Origin: Hymenobacter sp. PAMC 26628
GTDB lineage: Bacteria > Bacteroidota > Bacteroidia > Cytophagales > Hymenobacteraceae
Reading direction: 5' to 3'
NCBI RefSeq assembly: GCF_001562275.1
Contig: NZ_CP014304.1
Span: forward strand, 1-64,000
Length of the DNA stretch: 64,000 bases
Shown: positions 27,996-35,794 of the stretch, piece by piece
How the letters are laid out: each line of letters starts with the position of its first letter
Position numbering within the stretch: the stretch's first letter is position 1
Made by a program: the position numbers and the translations under genes
Notes under the pieces: generated by a model
The model's input: the letters and a program-made list of their open reading frames with translations, nothing else
What the model was told of the DNA's origin: nothing
The model's database searches: none

Positions 27996-28418
27996 CTACG
28001 GGTGCGCCGCTACCCACTCGGTGCCGTCCTCGTATTCCTCGCGCTTCCAGATGGTTACAACCTGCTTAAGCGTGTCGATGATAAACTGGCAGGCGGCGAA
28101 GCTTTCGGCGCGGTGGGGCGTGGCCACAGCTACCACCACGGCCACGTCGCCGAGGGCGAGGGTGCCTTTGCGGTGCACCACGGCTACTTCTTGCAGCATC
28201 GGCCACTTTTTGTAGGCTTGGGCCACCACGTGGCCCAACTGCGTGAGGGCCATGCTGTCGTACGACTCGTAGTGCAGGCGGCGCACGCGGCGGCCCCCGC
28301 TCTGGTTGCGCACCGTGCCGATGAAGGAATTGACGGCCCCCGCGGCGTCGGTTTGCACGGCGGCCAGCGCCGCGGCCACGTCAATGGGTTGGTCAGTGAT
28401 GGAAAGGTGAGGCGTCAT
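27996..28418 (-). CDS. moaE: Molybdopterin synthase catalytic subunit
   Basis: A 140-residue subunit that, with thiocarboxylated MoaD, places the dithiolene sulfurs on the pterin. Conserved stretches: GAVNSFIGTVRNQSGGRRVRRLHYESYDSMA, VAVVHRKGTLALGDVAVVVAVATPHR, and WKREEYEDGTEWV with the catalytic Lys-Glu pair near residues 125-127. Length is normal. It is upstream of nothing else on this strand; moaD lies 182 bp upstream on the same strand, split by an inverted repeat. Confidence 0.97.
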   Translation of the reverse strand: MTPHLSITDQPIDVAAALAAVQTDAAGAVNSFIGTVRNQSGGRRVRRLHYESYDSMALTQLGHVVAQAYKKWPMLQEVAVVHRKGTLALGDVAVVVAVATPHRAESFAACQFIIDTLKQVVTIWKREEYEDGTEWVAAHP

Positions 28419-28451
28419 TTAAGGAAGCGGGAATTAAGGAGCGGTGACAAG

Positions 28452-28586
28452 GGGGCTTTTCTATCATCCTGAACGCAGTGAAGGATCTTCTTGCCGATGC
28501 ACGGTACGTAGTCATTGTTGGTTTACTTGTATACTGTACCGTCCTTAAAAGGTCCTTCACTGCGTTCAGGATGACAGAAAAGCCCC
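28452..28586. repeat. Intergenic inverted repeat, 36-base arms, GTCATCCTGA family
   Basis: 28452-28487 and 28551-28586 are reverse complements with two mismatches (core TCATCCTGAACGCAGTGAAGGA). The 63-base loop is AT-richer than the flanks. It sits between moaD and moaE, which run in the same direction. The core is identical to that at 35662-35769. Confidence 0.9.
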
Positions 28587-28600
28587 TTTACATTGAAAAA

Positions 28601-28843
28601 CTACCCGCCGGCAACGGGCGGAATCAGCGCAATTTCGTCGTTGGGCCCCAGGGCCTGGTCGGCGGGGGCGTACTCGTTGTTCACGGCCACGGCGCAGCTG
28701 CGCAGCTGCCCTAAGGCGGGGTAGTGGGCCCGCATGTGGTCGAGTAGGGCCCCCACGGTGACGGGGGCGGGGGTGGGCAACTCCAGCGTGGGCTGGCCCA
28801 CGATGTCGCGGGTGATGCCGAATAAAGCGATTTTCAGGGCCAT
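28601..28843 (-). CDS. moaD: Molybdopterin synthase sulfur carrier subunit
   Basis: An 80-residue ubiquitin-fold protein starting MALKIALFGITRDIVG and ending IALIPPVAGG. The C-terminal Gly-Gly is activated and loaded with sulfur, then donated to the pterin in the MoaE active site. The start at 28843 is preferred over an upstream Met because it gives the standard length and the beta-strand start. It is divergent from moaA (135 bp between). Confidence 0.95.
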   Translation of the reverse strand: MALKIALFGITRDIVGQPTLELPTPAPVTVGALLDHMRAHYPALGQLRSCAVAVNNEYAPADQALGPNDEIALIPPVAGG

Positions 28844-28978
28844 AATTTTCGGTAAATTTACCCGGGCGGAAACGCCCGCCGGGGCCATTGGTGTTGCGCC
28901 CCTGAACACCGGCCGCCGATTAGAGGTTTAGCTGAACCCGCCCGCTTTACGTACGACCGGGCAAATCCGGGACTGAAT

Positions 28979-30019
28979 ATGCTGACTTCTGCGCTTTTGC
29001 CGGCTACCGCCACGCCGGTCGCTACTCTTATCGACCAGCACGGCCGGCCGCTGGAGTACGTGCGCTTGGCCGTGACGGACCGCTGCAACCTGCGCTGCTT
29101 CTACTGCATGCCCGAGCAAGGCATTCAGTACATGCCTAAGAACGAATTGCTTAGCTACGAAGAAATGCTGCGCCTGGTGAGCCTGCTATCCGGCCTGGGG
29201 GTGCGCAAGGTGCGCCTTACCGGCGGCGAGCCCTTCGTGCGGCGCGACCTAGTGCCCTTCATGGAGCGTCTGGCCGCCTTGCCCGGCATCGATGACCTCA
29301 GCCTGACCACCAACGGCGTGCTTACCGCGCCCCACGTGCCGGCCCTGGCCCGCATGGGCGTTAAAGCCGTGAACCTGAGCTTGGACACGCTCGACCGCGA
29401 GCGGTTCTTCCAAATCACGCGGCGCGACGAGCTGCCGCGGGTGATGGAAACCTTCCATGCCCTGCTGGAGGCCGGTATCCAGGTGAAAATCAACGCCGTG
29501 GTGATGAACGGCCGCAACATCGAGGACCTCGTGCCGCTGGCCGAACTCAGCCGCGACCTGCCCGTGGACGTGCGCTTCATCGAGGAAATGCCCTTCAACG
29601 GCGGCAGCCACGTGGCTACGCCGGCCTCCCTGCCCTGGCACCACGGCCGCATCCGCCAGCACTTGGAAAACCACTTCGGGGCCCTCGCGCCGGTGGCCAC
29701 CGGCGCCGGCGCTACGGCCTCGGAGTACCGCATTGCCGGGCACCGGGGCACGGTGGGCATCATCGCGGCGTATTCGCGCACCTTCTGCGGCACCTGCAAC
29801 CGCCTGCGCCTCACGGCCGAAGGCGGCATCAAAACCTGCCTCTACGACCAAGGCGTGCTCGACGTGCGGGCCCTGCTGCGCGGCGGTGCCACCGATGCCG
29901 ACGTGGTGGGGGCCCTGGCCAACGCCTTTCGCTACCGCGCCGCCAACGGCTTCGAGGCAGAAAGCCAGCGCCCGCTGCACCAGCTCAACTTCGAGAGCAT
30001 GGCCACCATCGGCGGCTAG
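28979..30019 (+). CDS. moaA: GTP 3',8-cyclase (radical SAM)
   Basis: A 346-residue enzyme that carries out the first step of molybdenum cofactor synthesis. The radical SAM cluster motif is DRCNLRCFYC (Cys36, Cys40, Cys43), followed by LTGGEPFVRRDLV and LTTNGV. The C-terminal cluster ligands are in TFCGTCNRLRLTAEGGIKTCLY (near residues 263-284), and the protein ends in ATIGG, the Gly-Gly tail needed for activity. Complete in length. The leader (28844-28978) has a GC hairpin (CCGGGCGG-AAA-CGCCCGCCGG) shared with the divergent moaD, but no molybdenum cofactor riboswitch pattern that I can recognise. Confidence 0.98.
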   Translation: MLTSALLPATATPVATLIDQHGRPLEYVRLAVTDRCNLRCFYCMPEQGIQYMPKNELLSYEEMLRLVSLLSGLGVRKVRLTGGEPFVRRDLVPFMERLAALPGIDDLSLTTNGVLTAPHVPALARMGVKAVNLSLDTLDRERFFQITRRDELPRVMETFHALLEAGIQVKINAVVMNGRNIEDLVPLAELSRDLPVDVRFIEEMPFNGGSHVATPASLPWHHGRIRQHLENHFGALAPVATGAGATASEYRIAGHRGTVGIIAAYSRTFCGTCNRLRLTAEGGIKTCLYDQGVLDVRALLRGGATDADVVGALANAFRYRAANGFEAESQRPLHQLNFESMATIGG

Positions 30020-30068
30020 GGCCCTGGACTGGTTTTGTGTAAGCGTAAGCTTTGGGGTCCCCGGGGCC

Positions 30069-30518
30069 CTAAAAACGGTGTTGCCGGGCCATCTCGCGGG
30101 CAAAAATCCGCTTGAATTCCCGCTGCACATACGCCAGCAGCGGTTGGCCTTCTTCAAACTGTTGTACCGCCAACGCCTCGCGGCGCTGGCTGAAGCGCGC
30201 CCACCGCACAATATCAAACACCATCAGGCCAGCGTAGTCGGCAATAACAACGGATTGAACCCCAGTGCGAAAATTGCTTTGGTCGATTGGTCGGTTTGCT
30301 ACGCTAACAACGCTTAAGGTGGTAGCGCCCGCGAGTAAAAAGGTGCCGACGCGACCGCCAACGCGGCCCTGGTGAAACACCCGGTGCAGCACGGCCAGGC
30401 TGTCGGCGTGGGTGGCGCCGGCTACCGCCGCGGCTGGGGGCCCCAGGGCCGGGCTGGTTTGGGCATGGGCCGGTAACAGCCCGAGGAGCAACGCCGCGGC
30501 GAGTAGCAGGTTCTTCAT
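30069..30518 (-). CDS. Hypothetical secreted or membrane protein
   Basis: A 149-residue protein with a signal peptide (MKNLLLAAALLLGLLPAHA, cleavage before QT). Two further hydrophobic stretches follow (GTFLLAGATTLSVVSVA near 60-76 and SVVIADYAGLMVFDIVRWA near 88-106), then a basic helical tail (RREALAVQQFEEGQPLLAYVQREFKRIFAREMARQHRF). No known domain. It is convergent with moaA, with 49 bp between. A small inner-membrane or periplasmic protein is likely. Confidence 0.7.
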   Translation of the reverse strand: MKNLLLAAALLLGLLPAHAQTSPALGPPAAAVAGATHADSLAVLHRVFHQGRVGGRVGTFLLAGATTLSVVSVANRPIDQSNFRTGVQSVVIADYAGLMVFDIVRWARFSQRREALAVQQFEEGQPLLAYVQREFKRIFAREMARQHRF

Positions 30519-30603
30519 ACAAAGGGCTGATTGATATGTAGCCGCTAATATATGTTGTCAGTTGTATTTGGTTTATGAAACTTCTTAAATAAAATCCCCC
30601 GCA

Positions 30604-30987
30604 CTATTCTACCAGCTGGGCGTGCAGGTGGGCCAGGGTTTCGGCGGCATTGGTGCACAGGCCGGGGTGCACGGGCGAGGTTTGCACCACGGTGCTGCGG
30701 GTGGCGGTGAGCCAGCGAAACCGCTCGGCAATAGCGAGTTGGCCAATGGGCCCCCCAGTGGCGCGCCCCTGGCAAATGCGCTCAAAGGCGTACAGGCGCG
30801 CCGCCAGCTCGTCCAGGTCCAGCTCGGCCGAAAAGGCGCGCAGGCGGGCCTCGGGCAGCGCAAACCGGGCTTGCAGGAAGCCCTGGGCCCGGCAGTACAC
30901 GACGACGCCCACGTTGAGGAATTCCTCGCGCTCGACGCGCGGCACCACGCGCAGCACGGCGTACTCAAATAAGTCCTTGGCGGGCAT
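30604..30987 (-). CDS. DUF3037 family protein
   Basis: A 127-residue protein starting MPAKDLFEYAVLRVVPRVEREEFLNVGVVVYCRAQGFL, which matches the DUF3037 pattern (Y-x-V-L-R-hydrophobic-P-x4-E-E-x-N-V-G-hydrophobic). Function is unknown. The start at 30987 overlaps the end of the HipA-like gene by 23 bp, so the two are translationally coupled; this pairing is common for the family. Residues VNVGVVV and RFRWLTATRSTVVQTSPVHPG are the most conserved parts. Whether it is a partner, substrate or neutraliser of the kinase is not known. Confidence 0.85.
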   Translation of the reverse strand: MPAKDLFEYAVLRVVPRVEREEFLNVGVVVYCRAQGFLQARFALPEARLRAFSAELDLDELAARLYAFERICQGRATGGPIGQLAIAERFRWLTATRSTVVQTSPVHPGLCTNAAETLAHLHAQLVE

Positions 30988-31759
30988 CGTCGGCTTCCTG
31001 AACAAAGGTGGGGGAGGCCGCCAGGCGGCTTTCGAGGAAGCGCACGTAGCCGGCGCGCTGGGCTTCGGGCGGGGCGTCGTCCGTCAGCCACTCGTCGGGC
31101 ACCAGGGCCACCACGGCCCGGATGACCTCGGGGGTGAGGCGGGCGTGGCCCTCGGCATCGGCGGCGGCCAGCGCGGTGGCCTGGGGCAGCAGCACGTGGG
31201 TTTTTATCTGGGGAAACAGGCGCTGGCCGCCGGGGCGCTCGGCCCAGTCGGGGCTGGTGTGGTGGATGTAGAGGGCCGCGCCGTGGTCAATCAGCCACAA
31301 CTCCTGGTGCCAGAGCAGCAAGTTGGTGTTGCGCACGGTGCGGTCCACGTTCAGCGTCAGGCAGTCGAGCCAGACCACCAGCGAGGCCAGCTGGGGCCCC
31401 ACGGGGGCCAGCAGCGGGTCGTAGGTGCTGGCGCCGGACAGGAAGTGCAGGGCCAGGTTGCGGCCGGTGCTGGCCCGCAGCAGGTCCTGGATTTCCTCGT
31501 CGGGCTCGGTGCGGCCGAAGGCCTCGTCGAGCTCGCAGAATACCAGCTCGGGCATCCGCAGGCCCAAGGCCCGGGCCAGCTCGCCCACAATCAGTTCGGC
31601 CACCAGCGCCTTCAGGCCCTGCCCCGCGCCCCGGAACTTCAGCACGTACAAAAAGCCGTCGTCGGCCTCCACCAGCGCGGGCAGCGAGCCGCCCTCGCGC
31701 AGCGGCGTCACGTAGCGCGTCACGTGCACGGTGCGGAGTTCTAAAGAAATAGCAGGCAT
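30965..31759 (-). CDS. HipA-like (HipA_2) kinase-fold protein
   Basis: A 264-residue protein with the layout of the short HipA-type kinase group. YVLKFRG (Lys41) would be the ATP-binding lysine, LTLNVDRTVRNTNLLL (Asp139, Asn144) the catalytic loop, and LWLIDHG (Asp158) the metal-binding DFG-like site. True HipA toxins phosphorylate tRNA synthetases; members of this shorter family have no established target. There is no HipB-like antitoxin next to it; instead the overlapping downstream gene is DUF3037. Start ATG 31759 gives MPAISLELRTVHVTRYV. Intact and of normal length for this group. Confidence 0.85.
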   Translation of the reverse strand: MPAISLELRTVHVTRYVTPLREGGSLPALVEADDGFLYVLKFRGAGQGLKALVAELIVGELARALGLRMPELVFCELDEAFGRTEPDEEIQDLLRASTGRNLALHFLSGASTYDPLLAPVGPQLASLVVWLDCLTLNVDRTVRNTNLLLWHQELWLIDHGAALYIHHTSPDWAERPGGQRLFPQIKTHVLLPQATALAAADAEGHARLTPEVIRAVVALVPDEWLTDDAPPEAQRAGYVRFLESRLAASPTFVQEADDARQGLI

Positions 31760-32022
31760 AGAGGCGAAAGGGAAACGGAAGGCTGCAAAGGACGCACAAT
31801 TCAGCAGGCTTTGCGGCGTGGGTGAAATGGGGTTGCGCTGCGGGACGGTTAGGATTACAATGAGATTTTAACTATTTGTGAATCCGAATTCAAGGGTTCA
31901 TAATCAAAAAATATTTATATTAATAATTTTCCATAAATCACTTTATCAGTACCTTGCCTGGACGATTGTTGATTTTATTATTTTCCTTTTCTCATTTATC
32001 ACTTTTCCAGCTTTTCAATTTT
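31760..32022. other. Divergent intergenic region, AT-rich
   Basis: 263 bp between the HipA-like gene (minus) and the plus-strand periplasmic protein gene. From 31860 onward it is very AT-rich (for example AAAAATATTTATATTAATAATTTTCC), in contrast to both flanks, as expected for promoters in a GC-rich genome. A TTGTTGATTTTATTATTTTCC stretch precedes the plus-strand start. No gene. Confidence 0.6.
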
Positions 32023-33225
32023 ATGCGTTCACCCCTTACCTTATTAGGCGCCGCCGTGCTCTTGTCCGCCACCGCCCACGGACAGAGCATCGACGCTCAG
32101 AAAATCACGTTTGATTACGTGCGCTTGCCGCTGGTGCCCCTGCCTGCCGGTACGCACAGCTACTCGCCCGAAGTAGCGCTGCGCTACACCGACGCGGTGA
32201 AGCAACAGAAAGCCGACCACGAAACCGCCGTGGCGGACGCCAAATCGAAGGCGGAAAAAGACAAGCAGGAGTATAAGGCTCAGTCGCTCAAGGAAAAAGC
32301 CCTCAACCGGCTGCTGCTCGACCAGCACAAACCCGGCGAGGCCGTGATTCCGATGGCCGACTATGCGGCGCAGGTGTACGACGCCAAAACGCTGGCCAGC
32401 ACCTACGTTAATCTGAGCGGGTTGCAACGTGCCCAAGGCGCCGACGGCGACCTGCGGGTGCTGGTGAGCTTGGACGGCTACACGCAGGGCCCCGTGACAC
32501 CCGTGGCTACCCAGGGAAGCCTGAAGGTGAGCGCCTCCGCTACGGGCCCCGGCACCAAGCACGGCTACGAAGTATCGTACAAGTCGCCGGTTTCCGTGAA
32601 GGTGACCGCTAAGGACGGCACGGTGCTGTCGGACGAGTTGATTGAGGCCACCACTGCCTACACTGTAGTGAACACCGAAACCTTCTTGGGCGACGAAGAG
32701 CTAAATAATTACTGGCGCAAAAACCAGATGGCCTTTTTGCGCCAGCTGGACGAGAACATCATGAAGACCAACATGAAGCTCGTGGCCGAGTACCTCGACA
32801 GCAAGTTCGGCCAGCGCCCCATAACGCGCAACACCGCCATTACGGTGGTGTCGGACAAGAAAATTAACTACGACGAGTACCCCCAGGCCTACATGAAAGC
32901 CCTGATGGGCTACAAGCTGCTAGCCGACCCCACCCGCGCCGCCGATGCCCAAAAGCAAATCGGCGAAGCCGTGGCGCTGTGGGACAAGGCGTTGGCCGAA
33001 TCGAACCCGAAGGATAAAAAGGCCCGCATCGACGAAAAAGTAACGGCTGCCACCCTCTACAACGACGCCGAAGCCAACTTGTGGATGAATAAGTTCGACG
33101 AAGCCGAGATGCTGCTGGCGCGCCTCAAGCTCCTGGACATCTCCCGTTACAATAACATGGCCAAGGAACTAGGCGTGGTGGTGCAAGACCAGCGTACCCG
33201 CTACACGGCTAATAAGAAGAGCTAA
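32023..33225 (+). CDS. Hypothetical periplasmic protein
   Basis: A 400-residue protein. The ATG at 32023 starts a signal peptide (MRSPLTLLGAAVLLSATAHGQS), so the longer frame is rejected. The N-terminal third has a highly charged helix (KQQKADHETAVADAKSKAEKD...) that is probably a coiled coil, the middle is beta-rich (LRVLVSLDGYTQGPVTPVAT), and the C-terminal third is helical with TPR-like spacing (AVALWDKALAESNPKDKKARIDEKVTAATLYNDAEANLWMNKFDEAEMLL). No family recognised. Ends in front of an 82-bp perfect palindrome. Confidence 0.75.
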   Translation: MRSPLTLLGAAVLLSATAHGQSIDAQKITFDYVRLPLVPLPAGTHSYSPEVALRYTDAVKQQKADHETAVADAKSKAEKDKQEYKAQSLKEKALNRLLLDQHKPGEAVIPMADYAAQVYDAKTLASTYVNLSGLQRAQGADGDLRVLVSLDGYTQGPVTPVATQGSLKVSASATGPGTKHGYEVSYKSPVSVKVTAKDGTVLSDELIEATTAYTVVNTETFLGDEELNNYWRKNQMAFLRQLDENIMKTNMKLVAEYLDSKFGQRPITRNTAITVVSDKKINYDEYPQAYMKALMGYKLLADPTRAADAQKQIGEAVALWDKALAESNPKDKKARIDEKVTAATLYNDAEANLWMNKFDEAEMLLARLKLLDISRYNNMAKELGVVVQDQRTRYTANKKS

Positions 33226-33230
33226 AACAC

Positions 33231-33312
33231 TTTCCAATCAACGGCCCGGTGGCCAACAAAAAGCCCCGCAATTGCGGGGCTTTTTGTTGGCCACCGGGCC
33301 GTTGATTGGAAA
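33231..33312 (+). terminator. 82-bp perfect palindrome terminator, followed by a second hairpin
   Basis: 33231-33271 is the exact reverse complement of 33272-33312 (41-bp arms, no loop). The centre AAAAAGCCCCGCAATTGCGGGGCTTTTT is a classical bidirectional intrinsic terminator with T and A runs. Directly after it comes a smaller hairpin CCCGTGGC-N7-GCCACGGG (33313-33335) followed by TTTGTT. Thus two terminators are stacked behind the preceding gene, five bases after its stop. Confidence 0.92.
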
Positions 33313-33427
33313 CCCGTGGCACATAATGCCACGGGTTTGTTCATTGTTAAAACTCAAAATGGAGCGGCGTAGCCTTTGAAAGGTTGGGTGTATTATCGAA
33401 ATACAATGGACTAACAGGAAAATAAAG

Positions 33428-33463
33428 TTTACCTTTTGTAAAGTATACTTTACAAAAGGTAAA
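33428..33463. promoter_or_regulatory. 36-bp perfect AT-rich palindrome, probable operator
   Basis: Bases 33428-33463 are perfectly self-complementary (half site TTTACCTTTTGTAAAGTA). The palindrome ends 49 bp before the membrane-protein start (33512), whose operon also encodes a small XRE repressor. Half-sites like TTTGTAAA with two-fold symmetry suit a dimeric or tetrameric HTH protein, so autoregulation is likely. Confidence 0.7.
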
Positions 33464-33511
33464 TTATGTATTACGTTTGCATCGTACTTATCTCACTCTC
33501 ATTAACTCGTT

Positions 33512-33982
33512 ATGCCGACGCGATTTTTGTTTCCGCACCGCTTCAAGGGGGTGGGCTGGGTGCTGGCCGCCGGGGCCCTGGCGCTGGGCCTGCTGGCTAT
33601 GTACAACGTACTGCACCTGCCGCACCTGCTGGCGTGGCTGCCCTCGCCCATCGGCAATGGTGATTTGCCGGAGTTAGTCGGCGGCCGGCAAGTGCGCAGC
33701 AACCACGATTTGTACGCCGTGCTACTCATCGGTGGGGGTCTATTGGCGGCGTGCTCGCGCGAGCGGCACGAGGACGAGTACATCGGCCAAATCCGGCTCG
33801 ATTCGTTGCTGTGGGCCCCATACGCCTACTACGCGCTACTGGCGCTGGCCTTCGTGCTGGTGAGCGGGGCGCAGTTTCTCAGTGTGATGCTGTACGCGCT
33901 TTTTGCGCCGCTCCTACTGTTCATGGTGCGGTTTCATTTGGCGCTGCGGCGCGGGGCCCAAGCGGTGGCGCATGACGAATAA
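33512..33982 (+). CDS. Small membrane protein in an operon with an XRE regulator
   Basis: A 156-residue protein with about four membrane helices: WVLAAGALALGLLAMYNVL, YAVLLIGGGLLAAC, WAPYAYYALLALAFVLVSG and FLSVMLYALFAPLLLFMVRF. The loop HEDEYIGQIRLDSLLWA is acidic. No transporter signature. It overlaps the regulator gene by 9 bp (ATG at 33974 within the last codons), so the two are coupled. Pairs of a small multi-helix protein with a compact XRE protein are widespread; the function is not known and may be a membrane sensor that holds the regulator. Confidence 0.78.
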   Translation: MPTRFLFPHRFKGVGWVLAAGALALGLLAMYNVLHLPHLLAWLPSPIGNGDLPELVGGRQVRSNHDLYAVLLIGGGLLAACSRERHEDEYIGQIRLDSLLWAPYAYYALLALAFVLVSGAQFLSVMLYALFAPLLLFMVRFHLALRRGAQAVAHDE

Positions 33983-34172
33983 CCTACGCGTGGAGCGCGC
34001 CGTGCTGCGCCTCACGCAAGACGAGCTGGCCCGCCGCATCGGCGTGAGCCGCCAAACCATTAACGCCATGGAAGCCGGCAAGTACGTGCCCTCCACGGCG
34101 TTGGCCCTGAAGTTAGCCCGCGTATTTGGCAAGCCCGTCGAGCAATTATTTGGGTTGGAAGACGGCGACTGA
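33974..34172 (+). CDS. XRE-family transcriptional regulator
   Basis: A 65-residue helix-turn-helix protein: LRVERAVLRLTQDELARRIGVSRQTINAMEAGKYVPSTALALKLARVFGKPVEQLF. The DNA-reading helix is VSRQTINAMEAG. Proteins this short bind as dimers to palindromes; the 36-bp palindrome at 33428-33463 in front of the operon is the obvious candidate site. Similar to the YozG/Cro-like group that sits beside DUF2178-type membrane proteins. Confidence 0.9.
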
Positions 34173-34454
34173 AATGCCCCCGCTGGGGCCCCATGCCATT
34201 AGTAGGCGTTGCGCGAGCGCGGGGCCTCAAGCCTCGGCAAGTCAATTGGCGGTGGCCGCCGCCGGGGGCACAAGCCGCGGTTATGGGCTTATTTTGAACC
34301 GCCGGGCGCCCAAACGAGTGGCGCGCAGCAAGCGCGTGGGCTCAAAAAACAATGGTTTGCGCTTCGCGGAAGCATAACCCTGGTCACCGTTTGGGGTTAA
34401 AGGAGATTGGTTTTTAACGTACTTGGGCTCCCAGGTACCAGCGGTGCACAGCGT

Positions 34455-35618
34455 ATGATGGCCTTGGATTCTTCGGTTTTGGCAGCGGCGGGCTTGCGCA
34501 AAAAGCACCGGGCGGCGGTGGGGGCCCTGTTCTTTTTGCTGGGGCTGTGCTTTGCCACTTGGGCCTCGCGCATTCCCAGCATCCAGCAGCGCATGGGCGT
34601 CAGCGATGGGCAGCTGGGGCTGGTGCTGTTTGCCATTCCGGCGGGGCAGCTGCTGTCGCTGCCGCTGGCGGGGTGGTTGGTGGCCAAGCGCGGTAGCCGG
34701 CAGGTGGTGCTGGTGGGGGTGCTGCTCTACGCCGGGGCCCTGGTGGCGCTGGGCTGGGCGGCCAACCTTTACCAGTTGGTACCGCTGCTGATGGTGTTCG
34801 GGGTCGGCAGCAACCTGACTAATATCTCGGTTAATACCCAGGCTGTCAACGTAGAGCGGCTGTACACCAACCCCATCATGGCCTCGTTTCACGGGCTGTG
34901 GAGCCTGGCAGGCTTTGCTGGCGCGGCCATCGGCACGGTGATGATTGGGGCCCGGGTGCCGCCGGGTTATCACTTTCTGCTCATCGCGCTGCTCATTGCC
35001 GCCGGCCTGGCGGTAAGTGCCAGCAATGTGGTGCGCCACGACAGCGGCGTGGACCTCAACCGGCCGGCCTTCGTGCGGCCCGATAGCCACCTGCTGGGCT
35101 TGGGGGCCATTGCATTCTGCGCCCTTATCTGCGAAGGGGCCATGTTCGATTGGAGCGGCGTGTACTTCAAAAAGGTGCTGCAAGTGGACCGCAACTGGGT
35201 GGGCGCGGGCTACACGGCCTTCATGAGCACCATGGCGCTGGGCCGCTTCGGGGCCGACGGGCTGGCGGCCCGCCTGGGGGCCCGGCGCGTGATTCAGGGC
35301 AGCGGGCTGCTCACGGCCACGGGGCTGGCGCTGGCGGTGGCGTTTCCCATTTTGCCGGTGGCGCTGCTGGGCTTTTTATTGGTGGGCTTCGGCACGTCGT
35401 CGGTGGTGCCGTTGGTGTACAGCGCGGCGGGGCGCTCCACTACCATGTCGGCCGGCATGGCCCTGGCGGCGGTGTCCACCATCGGGTTCGTAGGATTTTT
35501 GCTGGGGCCCCCAGTCATCGGCCTCATCGCCGGGGCCACCAGCCTGCGCGTGTCGCTGGCCCTCATCGCCGTGATGGGCCTGTGCGTGTCGGCCGTGGCC
35601 AGCCGGGTGAGGATTTAA
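34455..35618 (+). CDS. MFS transporter (YbjJ/MosC-like)
   Basis: A 388-residue carrier with 12 helices. MMALDSSVLAAAGLRKKHRAAVGALFFLLGLCFATWASRIPSIQ begins it, and the ASRIPSIQQRMGVSDGQLGL loop after helix 1 is the signature of the YbjJ/MosC group. The start ATG 34455 is preferred to a GTG/ATG further upstream, which adds only a poor extension. The substrate is unknown; relatives are linked to sugar or rhizopine-like compounds. It is convergent with the TPR gene, with a large palindrome in between. Confidence 0.82.
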   Translation: MMALDSSVLAAAGLRKKHRAAVGALFFLLGLCFATWASRIPSIQQRMGVSDGQLGLVLFAIPAGQLLSLPLAGWLVAKRGSRQVVLVGVLLYAGALVALGWAANLYQLVPLLMVFGVGSNLTNISVNTQAVNVERLYTNPIMASFHGLWSLAGFAGAAIGTVMIGARVPPGYHFLLIALLIAAGLAVSASNVVRHDSGVDLNRPAFVRPDSHLLGLGAIAFCALICEGAMFDWSGVYFKKVLQVDRNWVGAGYTAFMSTMALGRFGADGLAARLGARRVIQGSGLLTATGLALAVAFPILPVALLGFLLVGFGTSSVVPLVYSAAGRSTTMSAGMALAAVSTIGFVGFLLGPPVIGLIAGATSLRVSLALIAVMGLCVSAVASRVRI

Positions 35619-35661
35619 TTTTTTAGATGTGAAAATGCGGGAGGGGAAAAGCTAAAACAGC

Positions 35662-35769
35662 GTCATCCTGAACGCAGTGAAGGACCGGGGGACAGCAGAA
35701 CGGCGTGCAGTAAATGGTTGCTGCACGCCGTTCTGCTGTCCCCCGGTCCTTCACTGCGTTCAGGATGAC
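35662..35769. repeat. 108-bp palindrome between convergent genes, GTCATCCTGA family
   Basis: 35662-35710 and 35721-35769 are exact reverse complements (49-bp arms) with a 10-base loop TAAATGGTTG. The outer 22 bases GTCATCCTGAACGCAGTGAAGG are the same as in the 28452-28586 element. No T-tract; a strong hairpin in both transcripts. Confidence 0.93.
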
Positions 35770-35794
35770 CAGGGGTTACGAGTATATGTCGAAC

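Noticed and set aside
28844..28978. Molybdenum cofactor riboswitch between moaD and moaA
   Set aside because: Only a simple GC hairpin is visible; the conserved elements of the Moco RNA motif are not there.
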